DNA from: an uncultured Clostridium sp.
GTDB lineage: Bacteria > Bacillota > Clostridia > Oscillospirales > Acutalibacteraceae
Direction: 5' to 3'
Assembly (NCBI GenBank): GCA_958422185.1
Contig: CATZNW010000002.1
Span: forward strand, 1 to 64,000
DNA length: 64,000 nt
The notes under the pieces are model-generated. The model saw only the letters and a list, made by a program, of their open reading frames with translations. It was not told the origin of the DNA and searched no databases. Both the position numbers and the translations under genes were made by a program. Below, one piece after another: positions 49,764 through 59,633 of this stretch (position 1 is the first letter of the stretch; each line of letters begins with the position of its first letter).

Positions 49764-50850
49764 AAGATTAGAAGCCGAAAATTTCAGAAATCTTAAAAAG
49801 ATACAAACTGATTTTGAAGACGTAAATATCATTTACGGAAAAAATGCGCAGGGAAAAACGAATTTGATTGAAGCTATTTATCTTTTCACGGGTGCGCGTT
49901 CTTTCAGAGGTGCAAAAGATTCCGAAATGATAGCATTCGGCAGTGAAAAGGCAAAGCTTAAAATTGAATTTGAAGGAAACGGAAGAATACAGACGGCAGA
50001 AATAGAAACAGACGGCAAAAAAAAGGTAAAATTAAACGGAATAATAAAAAAATCCGTTTCTCAGCTCGGTGAAGAGATAAAGGCCGTAGTATTTTCGCCG
50101 GCTCATCTTATGCTTGTCAAAGGCGGTCCTGCTGAAAGAAGAAAGTTTGTTGACGATGCGCTTTGTCAGATAAAAAATAATTATGCGTCCGTATTAAAAG
50201 CATATAACAGGGCTTTGATCCAGCGGAATATAGTGATTAAAGATATTTCAATAAGCGCGGATCTGAGAAGCATGCTCTATGTTTGGGACGCGGCACTTGC
50301 AAAAGAAGGAGCAAAAATAATATTTCAAAGGCAGAAATATATTGAAGCGCTGACTCCGTTCGTAAAAGATATTTTCAGCGGTATATCAGGCGGAAAAGAA
50401 AATATAACGCTGAAATGCGCCGGAGATTTTGAATATGAAGGTCTTGATCAGGAAGAGATAGAAAAAAGTCTGATCCGTATATTAGGAGAGAATCAAAATA
50501 CGGATATTCTGAATAAGATCACAAAATCAGGCCCACACCGCGATGATATAGAGATACTGATAAACGGCAGATCTGCAAGAATATACGGCAGCCAGGGGCA
50601 GCAGAGAAGCTGCGTTCTTGCTCTTAAGCTTGCCGAGGCAAGTTTGCTTTATGAAAAAACGGGAATCAAACCGGCGGCTCTGCTTGACGACGTTATGAGT
50701 GAACTTGACGAAAAACGCCAGGATTATATTTTAAATCATTTAAGAGACTGGCAGGTATTTATTACCTGCTGCGACGCGCAGAATATACTTCGCCTGAAAA
50801 AAGGAAAAACGATCAGAATAGAAAACGGCGCGGTTTTGGAGGACAAATAG
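49753..50850 (+). CDS. recF: DNA replication and repair protein RecF
   Basis: The 365-residue SMC-like ATPase loads RecA at gaps. It has Walker A GKNAQGKTN near residues 30-38, the signature region GSQGQQRSCVLALKLAEA, and Walker B ALLDDVMSELD. It is in the conserved place between yaaA and remB. Confidence 0.96.
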   Translation: MRIKRLEAENFRNLKKIQTDFEDVNIIYGKNAQGKTNLIEAIYLFTGARSFRGAKDSEMIAFGSEKAKLKIEFEGNGRIQTAEIETDGKKKVKLNGIIKKSVSQLGEEIKAVVFSPAHLMLVKGGPAERRKFVDDALCQIKNNYASVLKAYNRALIQRNIVIKDISISADLRSMLYVWDAALAKEGAKIIFQRQKYIEALTPFVKDIFSGISGGKENITLKCAGDFEYEGLDQEEIEKSLIRILGENQNTDILNKITKSGPHRDDIEILINGRSARIYGSQGQQRSCVLALKLAEASLLYEKTGIKPAALLDDVMSELDEKRQDYILNHLRDWQVFITCCDAQNILRLKKGKTIRIENGAVLEDK

Positions 50851-50853
50851 CTT

Positions 50854-51096
50854 ATGTATATAAATATAGGCGAAGATTTTGTGCTTAAAACAGAATATAT
50901 TACCGGCATTTTTGATATGGATAAAACAACTGTTAATAAAGCCACGCGCGATTTTCTTGCAAAGGCTCAGAAGGAAAACAGAGTCATTTTAACAAGTTAT
51001 GATCTGCCTAAAAGCTTTATTGTTTCAGAAAATAAAATTTATTTGAGCCCGCTTAATACAAGCACGCTTTTAAAGCGGGCAGGTTGGGAGAAATAG
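50854..51096 (+). CDS. remB: Extracellular matrix regulator RemB (DUF370)
   Basis: The 80-residue protein is the DUF370 member found between recF and gyrB in Firmicutes. The start MYINIGEDFVLKTEYITGIFDMD and the later KSFIVSENKIYLSPL are diagnostic. RemA/RemB regulate matrix genes in Bacillus; a DNA-binding role here is inferred by homology. Confidence 0.93.
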   Translation: MYINIGEDFVLKTEYITGIFDMDKTTVNKATRDFLAKAQKENRVILTSYDLPKSFIVSENKIYLSPLNTSTLLKRAGWEK

Positions 51097-51098
51097 GA

Positions 51099-53066
51099 AT
51101 GAGCGAAGAAAGCAAAATTGTTCTTGAGGAAGAGGATATGGACACTTCCGTAAAAGAGGAATATTCCGCAAAGGATATTCAGGTTCTTGAGGGACTTGAA
51201 GCCGTCCGCAAAAGGCCGGGCATGTATATAGGATCAACCGGACCGCGCGGTCTGCATCACCTTGTTTATGAGATAGTTGACAATTCTATTGATGAGGCGC
51301 TGGCCGGAGTATGTACCCATATTGAATGTGAGATTCTGCCGGATAATATAATAGGAGTGCGTGATAACGGACGCGGAATTCCAACGGGAATAAACGATAA
51401 AACTGGATTGCCTGCGGTTACTGTTGTACTGACTGTTCTGCATGCGGGCGGTAAATTCGGCGGCAGCGGATATAAGGTATCCGGCGGTCTGCACGGAGTC
51501 GGTTCTTCCGTAGTAAATGCCCTTTCGGAATGGCTTGAAGTAGAAGTAACACAGAACGGACATATCTATTCACAGCGTTTTGAGCGCGGAAATCCGGTAA
51601 ACGACCTTCATATAATCGGCGATTCTGAAGGTCACGGCACATACATTAAATTTAAACCGGACGGAGAAATATTTACCGAAACGCTTGTATATGATTTTGA
51701 AGTGCTTTCAAGAAGACTACGCGAGCAGGCATTTTTGAACGCGGGGCTTTCAATAACCCTGTCTGATTTAAGGAGCAGCGATCCGGAAGAACAGAAAAAA
51801 GAAGTTTATTGTTACGAGGGCGGTATAAGATCTTTTGTTGAATATATAAACAAAAGCAGAGGATTAAATCCGATTCAGAACGAAGTTATCCATATATCCA
51901 CTACAAAAGAGGACAGAAGCGCAGAGGTAGCGCTTTGCTATACGGATTCATACAACGAGATTCTTCTTTCTTTTGCTAATAATATCAACACGATTGACGG
52001 CGGTACGCACGAAACAGGATTTAAGACCGCGTTGACCCGAGTATTTAATGATTACGGAAAAAAATTTAATATTCTGAAAGACAGCGATAAAAAACTTTCC
52101 GGCGATGATGTGCGCGAGGGACTTACGGCTATAGTAAGCGTAAAGCTTACAGAGGCGCAGTTTGAAGGGCAGACCAAAGGAAAGCTCGGCAACACGGATA
52201 TTACCGGACTGGTTTCCTCCATGGTATACGAAAAGCTGATGACCTATTTTGAGGAAAATCCGCAGACAGCAAAAACGATACTCAACAAAGCGCTTGACGC
52301 TTCCAGAGCGAGGGAGGCGGCAAGAAGAGCCAGGGACAACGCCAGAAGCAAATCCGGTCTTGAAAACACAAAACTGCCCGGAAAACTGGCGGACTGTTCG
52401 TCAAACGAGCCCGAACTGTGCGAAATATATATAGTAGAGGGCGACTCTGCCGGCGGCTCCGCAAAAGAGGGACGCGACAGAGTTCACCAGGCCATACTAC
52501 CGCTTTGGGGTAAAATGCTTAATGTTGAAAAAGCACGTCTTGACAAGGTCTACGGCAATGAAAAGCTCATGCCCATAGTTACGGCACTGGGTACGGGTAT
52601 TGGCGAGGATTTTGATATATCAAAGCTGCGCTATCACAAGATTGTTATCATGGCGGATGCCGATGTGGACGGCGCGCATATCAGAACTCTGCTTCTTACC
52701 TTCTTTTTCAGATATATGAAACCGCTTGTTGAGGGCGGATATGTTTATCTTGCCCAGCCGCCTCTTTTTAAGGTAACAAAGGGCAAAAAGAACGCTTATG
52801 CCTTCAGCGATGAGGAGAGAGACAGCCTGATTCAGGAAATGGGCGGCCAGTGTGACGTTCAGCGATATAAAGGTCTTGGTGAGATGGATCCGGAACAGCT
52901 TTGGGAAACTACGATGGATCCGGAATTCAGAACAATGCTGCGGGTCACGGTTGAAGACGCGCAGCAGGCGGACGAAACATTCAGCATTTTAATGGGCGAC
53001 AATGTTGAACCGCGCCGTGATTTCATAGAGAAAAACGCCAAATACGTTCAGAATCTTGACGTTTGA
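51099..53066 (+). CDS. gyrB: DNA gyrase subunit B
   Basis: The 655-residue ATPase subunit carries RKRPGMYIGST and YEIVDNSIDEALAG of the GHKL ATPase domain, the transducer domain, and the TOPRIM motifs EGDSAGG and MADADVDGAHI. ATG at 51099 follows GGGAG; a GTG-type start upstream overlaps remB. gyrA follows after 58 bases. Confidence 0.97.
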   Translation: MSEESKIVLEEEDMDTSVKEEYSAKDIQVLEGLEAVRKRPGMYIGSTGPRGLHHLVYEIVDNSIDEALAGVCTHIECEILPDNIIGVRDNGRGIPTGINDKTGLPAVTVVLTVLHAGGKFGGSGYKVSGGLHGVGSSVVNALSEWLEVEVTQNGHIYSQRFERGNPVNDLHIIGDSEGHGTYIKFKPDGEIFTETLVYDFEVLSRRLREQAFLNAGLSITLSDLRSSDPEEQKKEVYCYEGGIRSFVEYINKSRGLNPIQNEVIHISTTKEDRSAEVALCYTDSYNEILLSFANNINTIDGGTHETGFKTALTRVFNDYGKKFNILKDSDKKLSGDDVREGLTAIVSVKLTEAQFEGQTKGKLGNTDITGLVSSMVYEKLMTYFEENPQTAKTILNKALDASRAREAARRARDNARSKSGLENTKLPGKLADCSSNEPELCEIYIVEGDSAGGSAKEGRDRVHQAILPLWGKMLNVEKARLDKVYGNEKLMPIVTALGTGIGEDFDISKLRYHKIVIMADADVDGAHIRTLLLTFFFRYMKPLVEGGYVYLAQPPLFKVTKGKKNAYAFSDEERDSLIQEMGGQCDVQRYKGLGEMDPEQLWETTMDPEFRTMLRVTVEDAQQADETFSILMGDNVEPRRDFIEKNAKYVQNLDV

Positions 53067-53124
53067 TCATATTTATATTTTCTATCTTTATTAAACAGTT
53101 GATTGTATTTTTTCGGAGGTTCAA

Positions 53125-55647
53125 ATGGCAGACGATATAGTGCGTTATGACAATCAAAAGATTGTTGACGTTGAAATAAATAAGGAAGTCCGCAAAGCGT
53201 TTTTGGATTATTCCATGAGCGTTATTGTGCAGCGCGCCCTGCCGGACGTAAGAGACGGCCTGAAGCCGGTTCACAGACGTATACTTTATACCATGTTTGA
53301 AAATAATCTTTATCCGGAAAAGCCATACCGTAAATGCGCGGACACGGTAGGCGCCGTTCTGGGCCGCTATCATCCGCACGGAGACGCGTCCGTTTATGAC
53401 GCTATGGTCAGACTTGCGCAGAGCTTTTCAATGAGATATATGCTTGTTGACGGACACGGCAACTTCGGTACGGTTGACGGAGATCCGCCTGCGGCGTACA
53501 GATATACCGAATCCCGCATGAGCAAAATCAGCATGCGCATGCTGCAGGATATTGATAAAGACACTGTTGATTTTGAGCCGAACTATGACGACAGGCTGAA
53601 AGAACCCGCTGTTTTGCCAACAAGATTTCCGAATCTTCTTGTAAACGGTTCTTCGGGTATTGCCGTTGGTATGGCAACGAATATCCCGCCTCACAATATG
53701 AAAGAGGTTGTTGACGGTGTAAATTATCTTATTGACCATCCGGATTGCGAGCCGCTTGATCTTATGCAGTTTATCAAAGGCCCTGATTTTCCGACCGCGG
53801 GTATCATTATGGGAACTAAGGGCATAAAAGAAGCATATGCAACGGGCAGAGGCAAGATCTATATCCGCGCGCGCGCAGAGATCGTTGAAGACAAGAGCGA
53901 TCATTACAAGATCATAATCACTGAACTCCCCTACCAGGTCCGCAAAGCGGAGCTTATAGCCAAGATTGCGGAGCTGGTCAAGGACAAGCGCCTTGAGGGC
54001 ATATCCGGTATCAAAGATTTTACGAACAGAAAAGGCATGCATGTTGAGATCTCATTAAAGAGAGACGCAAACGCGCAGGTCGTGCTTAATAATCTTTATA
54101 AAATGACGCAGATGCAGGTAACGTTCGGTGTTATCATGCTTGCTCTTGTGGACGGCGTGCCAAAGATACTGAATCTTAAGCAAATGCTTCAGAACTATGT
54201 CAGATTCAGGCAAGAGGTTATTACACGCCGGGTAAAATTTGATCTTAAAAAGGCAGAAACAAGGGCGCATATCCTTGAAGGTCTAAAAAAAGCGATTGAT
54301 ATTGTAGATGAGATCATAGCCGCCATCAGAGCCTGCAGGGGCGGAAAAGCAGAAGCTAAACTTGCCATTATGGAAAAGTTTGATTTTGACGATCCGCAGG
54401 CAACGGCTATCGTTAATTTCCAGCTGGGTCAGCTGGCGGGGCTTGAAATAGAAAAAATCGTGAACGAATTGGACGAGCTTGACAAAAAGATTGCTGATTA
54501 CAGGGATATCCTTGAACACGAGGAAAGGGTATTCGGTATTATCAAGGAAGAGTCCGCGGAGATCGTTGAAAAATTCGGTGATGAAAGAAAAACAGAGATC
54601 AGCGCCGTTATCGGCTCTGTTGACGACGAGGATCTGATTCCTGTTGAAGACTGTATTCTTACCCTTACAAATATGGGCTACATGAAGAGAATGACGGTCG
54701 ATACTTATAAAGCGCAGAACAGAGGCGGCAGAGGCATTATGGGCATGAGCCGCCGCGAGGAGGACGTTGCGAAAACGATGTTCAGCTGCTCCTCCCACGA
54801 TGTTGTATTCCTGTTTACGAATACGGGCAAGGTGTTCCGAAAGAAGGCGTATGAAATCCCCGCGTCCTCCAGAACCGGCAAAGGCATGAATGTAGTAAAC
54901 CTTTTGCCGCTCGAAAAGGGAGAGACCGTTTCCGCAATGGTAAAGATACCCCAGGATAAAAACCGCCGCTACCTCTGCATGGTAACGAAAAAAGGCGTTA
55001 TCAAGCGCACGGATATTGATGAATACCGCCATATACGCCAGAGCGGTATTATTGCCGTTAATCTTGACGAGGGCGATGAGCTTGCCTATGTTGAGATCAC
55101 GGACGGAACAAGAAAGCTTGTTGTTGCAACGCACAACGGAATGAGTATATGCTTCAATGAAACAGACGCGCGTCTTATAGGACGAACGGCAAGAGGCGTG
55201 CGCGCGATCACTCTTGAAGACGATGATTATGTAGTAGGTTTTGCCGCTTCGCTGGACGGATATACACTGCTGACCGTTTCAGAAACCGGATTCGGCAGAA
55301 AGAGTTCGTTTGACGATTACCGGGTTCAGAGCCGCGGCGGCAAAGGTCTTATCAATTACCGCACCGCCCAGTACGGCAAGGTTGCAATGATCGCTCCCGT
55401 TAAAGAAGACGATGACGTTATCATGATAACGAGTGACGGAATCGTTATCCGTACACATGCGGATCAGATATCCACATTCCTGCGCCCCAGCAAAGGCGTT
55501 AAGGTTATGCGCGTAAACGACGGCGAGAAGATTGCCACGATCTCTGTTGTAGACAGATTTGACGAGGAAACGGCAGATCCGTCAGAACCGCCAGACGAGC
55601 AGAACGACGGTGACGGTCAAAGCTCAGTATCGGAAAAGACCGAATAA
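53125..55647 (+). CDS. gyrA: DNA gyrase subunit A
   Basis: The 840-residue subunit cuts and rejoins DNA through the tyrosine of AAYRYTESRM and has six C-terminal wrapping blades with the GyrA box QNRGGRG. The quinolone-determining region reads HPHGDASVYD, with Ala at the position of E. coli Ser83. The extreme C-terminal 20 residues are acidic. TCGGAGG precedes ATG. Two terminators follow. Confidence 0.97.
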   Translation: MADDIVRYDNQKIVDVEINKEVRKAFLDYSMSVIVQRALPDVRDGLKPVHRRILYTMFENNLYPEKPYRKCADTVGAVLGRYHPHGDASVYDAMVRLAQSFSMRYMLVDGHGNFGTVDGDPPAAYRYTESRMSKISMRMLQDIDKDTVDFEPNYDDRLKEPAVLPTRFPNLLVNGSSGIAVGMATNIPPHNMKEVVDGVNYLIDHPDCEPLDLMQFIKGPDFPTAGIIMGTKGIKEAYATGRGKIYIRARAEIVEDKSDHYKIIITELPYQVRKAELIAKIAELVKDKRLEGISGIKDFTNRKGMHVEISLKRDANAQVVLNNLYKMTQMQVTFGVIMLALVDGVPKILNLKQMLQNYVRFRQEVITRRVKFDLKKAETRAHILEGLKKAIDIVDEIIAAIRACRGGKAEAKLAIMEKFDFDDPQATAIVNFQLGQLAGLEIEKIVNELDELDKKIADYRDILEHEERVFGIIKEESAEIVEKFGDERKTEISAVIGSVDDEDLIPVEDCILTLTNMGYMKRMTVDTYKAQNRGGRGIMGMSRREEDVAKTMFSCSSHDVVFLFTNTGKVFRKKAYEIPASSRTGKGMNVVNLLPLEKGETVSAMVKIPQDKNRRYLCMVTKKGVIKRTDIDEYRHIRQSGIIAVNLDEGDELAYVEITDGTRKLVVATHNGMSICFNETDARLIGRTARGVRAITLEDDDYVVGFAASLDGYTLLTVSETGFGRKSSFDDYRVQSRGGKGLINYRTAQYGKVAMIAPVKEDDDVIMITSDGIVIRTHADQISTFLRPSKGVKVMRVNDGEKIATISVVDRFDEETADPSEPPDEQNDGDGQSSVSEKTE

Positions 55648-55666
55648 CAGCAGATAAAAAAACAGA

Positions 55667-55742
55667 AGCGCCGGAAAAACGTTCCGGCGCTTTTTCCGAC
55701 TTTATCGGCAGTCTGAGACGGCGGATTTTCCGCCGTTTTATT
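55667..55742 (+). terminator. Tandem terminators after gyrA
   Basis: AGCGCCGGAA / TTCCGGCGCT with T5 (55667-55695), then ACGGCGG / CCGCCGT with a T-rich tail (55718-55742). The following 55743-55941 is AT-rich, without a gene. Confidence 0.85.
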
Positions 55743-55941
55743 TTACTTTCTTTATTATAACTGGAAGAAATTTGATTTTATTAAAATTATGCGTAATAAT
55801 AAAAATACAAAATCTGCTTATTCTATTAATAATGTGTAAAAAAATCATTTTTTGTTGAAATCGGGATTTAAATGTTATATAATGTTTTCTGTGTTATATC
55901 AAATCGAGGCGCGCAGCGGCGTGTCAAAGGGGTGAGTGCCA

Positions 55942-57633
55942 ATGAGCGATTCTTCTTTTGATGTGGACGAGATTCTTAAAGAAGTTAGAAAAAGAAGAGA
56001 AGAAAACGAACAGCGTATAAAAGCTCAGGATCCGCCGCATTCAGCAGCAGGCGGAAGAGCTTCCGGTGCGCAGACGAAAAACGCGGAATATGCAGGGTTC
56101 GCAAAAACACCGGATAAGGAAAGTAAGCTAAACGCGGCTCCGGCAAAAAAAGCAGAGCCGGATGCGATAAAAAATAAAGTGCAAAACCAGGTGCCGCAGC
56201 CGGAAAAGGCACAGAAAAAAACAGAAGAGGACACCACGGATCAGAAAGATACCGTGACAGCAAAGGCAGAATCCGACCATGCGGATCCTGCCCTGTATCC
56301 CGAAACTAAGGTGAAGGCTGAAAACAATAGAGAAAACACGGCGAAAAAAGAGAATATTGACGGTTTTCAGAATCCGCCAGAAAATGCGCCTACGGTGCAT
56401 TATGATGTTGATGAAAACGGAAACGTAAATATTATGAATTATGCCGAAGTGCCTCAGAATACGGCTAAAAAAGGAAAAAAGAAAAAAGCGTCAAAGCTTA
56501 CAAAAATTTTAAGAGCGGTAATCGCAATTCTTTTAGTTCTTATTATTGCAGGCGGCGCCGGCATATATTTATATATAAACAAAAGCCTTAACAATGCCAC
56601 CAAAACTCCGGAAAAGACCGAGACTATTGACGAATGGTCCGGAATGGATGTTTTAAGGGAAGATTTTTCGCCGATCTATGAAGACGAGGATGTTTATTCC
56701 TACCGCGATATGCTTAAAACATGGTATTATAACGGAACTCCCGCGTCCTCAACGCATGTGCTTAACGTGCTGCTTATAGGCGAGGACACAAGGGACGAAA
56801 ATATTACCGATGAGGAAACGAGAGCGGATTCCGCTATCATAGCAAGCGTTAATATCGATACCCAGGCGATCACGCTTACCTCCGTATTGCGCGATTCCTA
56901 TTGTTATTATGAGGTTACGGAGGGAGACGAGGAAAGCGGCCGGTTCGGAAAAATCAATGAGGCGATGTTCTACGGCGGCGTTGACTGTTACATCAGAGCG
57001 ATCGAAAATAATTTCAAGATAAATATAGACAATTACGTTATCGTTAATTTTGACAGCTTTGAGAGCATCGTTGATACCCTGGGCGGAATTACCGTTGAAA
57101 TGACGCAGGCGGAGATTAATGAGATCAATAATCATCAGTCAAGATACGGCAACGTTACGATAGACGCTCAGCCCGGGCTTGTTGATCTTAACGGCAAACA
57201 GGCGCTTGCATTTTGCAGGATACGCAAGATTGATTCTGACAACGCAAGGGCGGACCGTCAGAAAACCGTGCTTCTTCAGATATTTGAAAAGATGAGCGGA
57301 GCCTCTACGGTTAAATCGCTGGAGGTAGTTAACAATCTGCTGCCCTATGTGAAAATGGGCTTTACAAAATCTGAAGTGCTTGAAATAGGCTCTTATGCGC
57401 TGAGCCACGGCTGGCTTGGTTACACAACGTATACACAGACCGTGCCGGAAAATTCAACCGATGAAAGCGGAGAAGTAATAACGACCTGCCGCGGCGGCAC
57501 GTTTTTCGGAGTATGGTGCTGGAAGGTGGATATGCCGCTTACGGCACAGCTTTTACAGCAGAGTATTTACGGAAAAACCAATATAACCCTCGCGGAGGAC
57601 AGACCGGATTTTGACGATCTGCCCCTGCAATAA
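55942..57633 (+). CDS. LytR-CpsA-Psr (LCP) family cell-wall ligase
   Basis: The 563-residue protein has a very long, charged, probably disordered cytoplasmic tail (1-185), a membrane helix (187-212) and an LCP domain (about 270-470). LCP residues are present: VLLIGEDTRD, TRADSAII, TSVLRDSY, and CRIRKIDSDNARADRQ with the arginines that bind pyrophosphate. LCP enzymes transfer lipid-linked anionic polymers to peptidoglycan. The start at 55942 follows AAGGGGTGA. The intact enzyme contrasts with the degenerate paralogue beside dnaA. Confidence 0.92.
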   Translation: MSDSSFDVDEILKEVRKRREENEQRIKAQDPPHSAAGGRASGAQTKNAEYAGFAKTPDKESKLNAAPAKKAEPDAIKNKVQNQVPQPEKAQKKTEEDTTDQKDTVTAKAESDHADPALYPETKVKAENNRENTAKKENIDGFQNPPENAPTVHYDVDENGNVNIMNYAEVPQNTAKKGKKKKASKLTKILRAVIAILLVLIIAGGAGIYLYINKSLNNATKTPEKTETIDEWSGMDVLREDFSPIYEDEDVYSYRDMLKTWYYNGTPASSTHVLNVLLIGEDTRDENITDEETRADSAIIASVNIDTQAITLTSVLRDSYCYYEVTEGDEESGRFGKINEAMFYGGVDCYIRAIENNFKINIDNYVIVNFDSFESIVDTLGGITVEMTQAEINEINNHQSRYGNVTIDAQPGLVDLNGKQALAFCRIRKIDSDNARADRQKTVLLQIFEKMSGASTVKSLEVVNNLLPYVKMGFTKSEVLEIGSYALSHGWLGYTTYTQTVPENSTDESGEVITTCRGGTFFGVWCWKVDMPLTAQLLQQSIYGKTNITLAEDRPDFDDLPLQ

Positions 57634-57660
57634 TCATATCGGAAAAGGAGCAGATCAGAG

Positions 57661-58374
57661 ATGCCTGCAATTACCACGGCTCTGGGATTTACAATAAGAC
57701 TTCTTATTGCGGTGGGACTCGGAATACTTATTGGCGCCGAGCGGCAGCTGACGAAACACCGCACCGGCATTGTTACAAATGTAATCGTTTGCGTTGGTTC
57801 ATTTGCATTCACGGCGTTTTCCTACCTGGCAAATGACGGCAATACGGACGTTACCCGTGTTGCGGCGCAGATCGTTTCAGGCATAGGTTTTCTGGGCGCC
57901 GGCGTTATCATAAGCGACGGCACAAAGATAAAAGGCATCAATACTGCCGCCTCCATATGGTCTTCCGCTTCAGTAGGTATTCTTTGCTGCCTTGATAAAT
58001 GGTGGTTTGCGGCGCTTGTTGCAGGCACCATTGTGCTGGCACATCTGCTCATTCACCCGATTGCGGAATTTATCACCAAAAAACAGGAGTATAATAAAGA
58101 GAGATCGGATAAGCAGGAGACCTTTTACCGCATATCCATAGTGTGTTCGGAGGAAAATGCGGACGATATCAAGAAAAACATTATTGAATATTTCCGTGAG
58201 TTGGACGATGTTTTGCTGAGAAATCTTGAGATGAGCGATGTGGACGGCGGTAATGTCAAAGTCAGGGCGGAAATATCAACAAAGCGCAAAAACAACGAAC
58301 TGGTTGAGCATATCATAACCCATGTGGGAAAGCATGAAGATATTATTTCAACCGGCTGGAAACATATAAATTAA
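57661..58374 (+). CDS. MgtC/SapB family membrane protein
   Basis: The 237-residue protein has four to five membrane segments with the MgtC signature GILIGAERQ, then GIGFLGAGVI and NTAASIWSSASVG, and a C-terminal soluble ACT-like domain (about 150-237). MgtC proteins influence magnesium homeostasis and ATP synthase activity; the function here is by homology. AAGGAG precedes the ATG, 27 bases after the LCP gene, so the two may be co-transcribed. Confidence 0.9.
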   Translation: MPAITTALGFTIRLLIAVGLGILIGAERQLTKHRTGIVTNVIVCVGSFAFTAFSYLANDGNTDVTRVAAQIVSGIGFLGAGVIISDGTKIKGINTAASIWSSASVGILCCLDKWWFAALVAGTIVLAHLLIHPIAEFITKKQEYNKERSDKQETFYRISIVCSEENADDIKKNIIEYFRELDDVLLRNLEMSDVDGGNVKVRAEISTKRKNNELVEHIITHVGKHEDIISTGWKHIN

Positions 58375-58806
58375 TACATATTAAATCAGAATAGTATAAT
58401 TAAAGGCAGTTCACCTGAACTGCCTTCAGCGTGTAGAAAAAGGCGCAAATTCAGAAAAAAGTGCAGTCCTACACGCTGAGGAGACTTCGAGAAATCGAGC
58501 TGAATTTCGTTTTCTTGCGAGTGGGTGCCGTACAACGGTACTGCCTCCGAGCAAAAAACGGAAAGTGCAAACGCCGCATGAACACTGGTTTCATGCGGCG
58601 TTTATCTGTTTGTCTTGCCGTATTTAATTTTTAAAGAGTAAAGTTTTTGGTCGTTGCAACAATCCCTCCGTTGACAAACGCCTCCGCCGCCACAGCTGTC
58701 CTTTTGTCGCTGCGCGACATTTCCCCGGCAGGGGAACTCCTTTTCAAAAGGGAGGCTTTTCGTTTCAAAAGCGCTGCTGCATATGAAATGCGGCGCGGCG
58801 GAAAAA
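58375..58806. repeat. Non-coding region rich in hairpins, probable repeat element
   Basis: Within 432 bases I see GGCAGTTCA / TGAACTGCC (58405-58424, likely MgtC terminator), AGCGTGTAG / CTACACGCT (58428-58436 and 58469-58477) and GCCGTAC / GGTACTGC in a larger fold to about 58560. The terminator-like AAACGCCGCATGA / TCATGCGGCGTTT (58569-58603) follows. From 58650 there is a GC-rich segment (AATCCCTCCG ... AAAAGGGAGGCTTTT) similar in style to intergenic repeats I know from gut Clostridia. No gene can be supported. Confidence 0.5.
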
Positions 58807-59436
58807 TCAATCGTTTTCATGCGTTGGTACAGGAGCAGTATCCGCAACTTCAAGTTTGTTTGCCTGCATCCAGAGCGAAGGCGTTATGCGAAGCCTGAAT
58901 CCGTAGCCGGGATCCATCTGCCAGTGCGCCATAGGAGCTTCCGGCAGACCGTAGCATGCCAGGATCGTCATAAGAACTCCGGCATGGCCTACTATTGCGG
59001 AGGTCTCGGTCTGTGTTTTTATAAGCCCATCCACAACCTTTTCAAATGCGGCGCAGACGCGGTGTGTGAATTCGGCGTTGCTTTCGCCGTACGGCGGACG
59101 GGCGTGCATATCTCCGCGGATCCATTTGATAAAATCCTCATTGTTCTCCAGTTCCTTAGCGGTGCGTTCCTCAAATTCACCAAAACTGTATTCAACAAAG
59201 TCATTTATTACAATTGGGTTATTTTTTGGAAACATGATATCAGCTGATTCGGTGCACCTTTTCAGCGGAGAGGTAAATACGGCCTGAACCTCAGGATAAT
59301 GGTACTTTGCCTTTATGCTTCTTAAAGAAGATATACTATCCATAGTAAGCGGATAATCCGTACGCCCAATATACTGTGCGTTTAGATTACCTTTGGTAAT
59401 ACCGTGACGGAAAAGATAAATGGTAAAGGATTTCAT
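58807..59436 (-). CDS. Histidine phosphatase family protein
   Basis: The 209-residue protein has the phosphohistidine motif LFRHG (His11), and the second catalytic part IVGHAGVL with its His; the Arg of TSPLKRCTESA is also conserved. It is related to phosphoglycerate mutase and alpha-ribazole phosphatase. The substrate is not clear. ATG at 59436 follows GAGGTG. It diverges from the XRE regulator over 197 bases, which may share regulatory sites. Confidence 0.88.
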   Translation of the reverse strand: MKSFTIYLFRHGITKGNLNAQYIGRTDYPLTMDSISSLRSIKAKYHYPEVQAVFTSPLKRCTESADIMFPKNNPIVINDFVEYSFGEFEERTAKELENNEDFIKWIRGDMHARPPYGESNAEFTHRVCAAFEKVVDGLIKTQTETSAIVGHAGVLMTILACYGLPEAPMAHWQMDPGYGFRLRITPSLWMQANKLEVADTAPVPTHEND

Positions 59437-59633
59437 TTTTAACACCTCTTATTATTGGTATTTGTAAGAATATTTTGTAGTAAACGAGCGAATTATTACA
59501 AAATGTTTACAAATTGATTTTGCTATTTACAAACGCGATTACAAGGGGTATAATTACTGTCGGTATAACGCGCGGGATGTTAATTCTATATATACGCGCA
59601 AAATTTGTAAAAACAGGAATCAGGGGAAAATTT

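Noticed and set aside
54283..55134. Minus-strand open frame of 283 codons opposite gyrA
   Set aside because: Shadow of the highly conserved gyrA; no recognisable protein.
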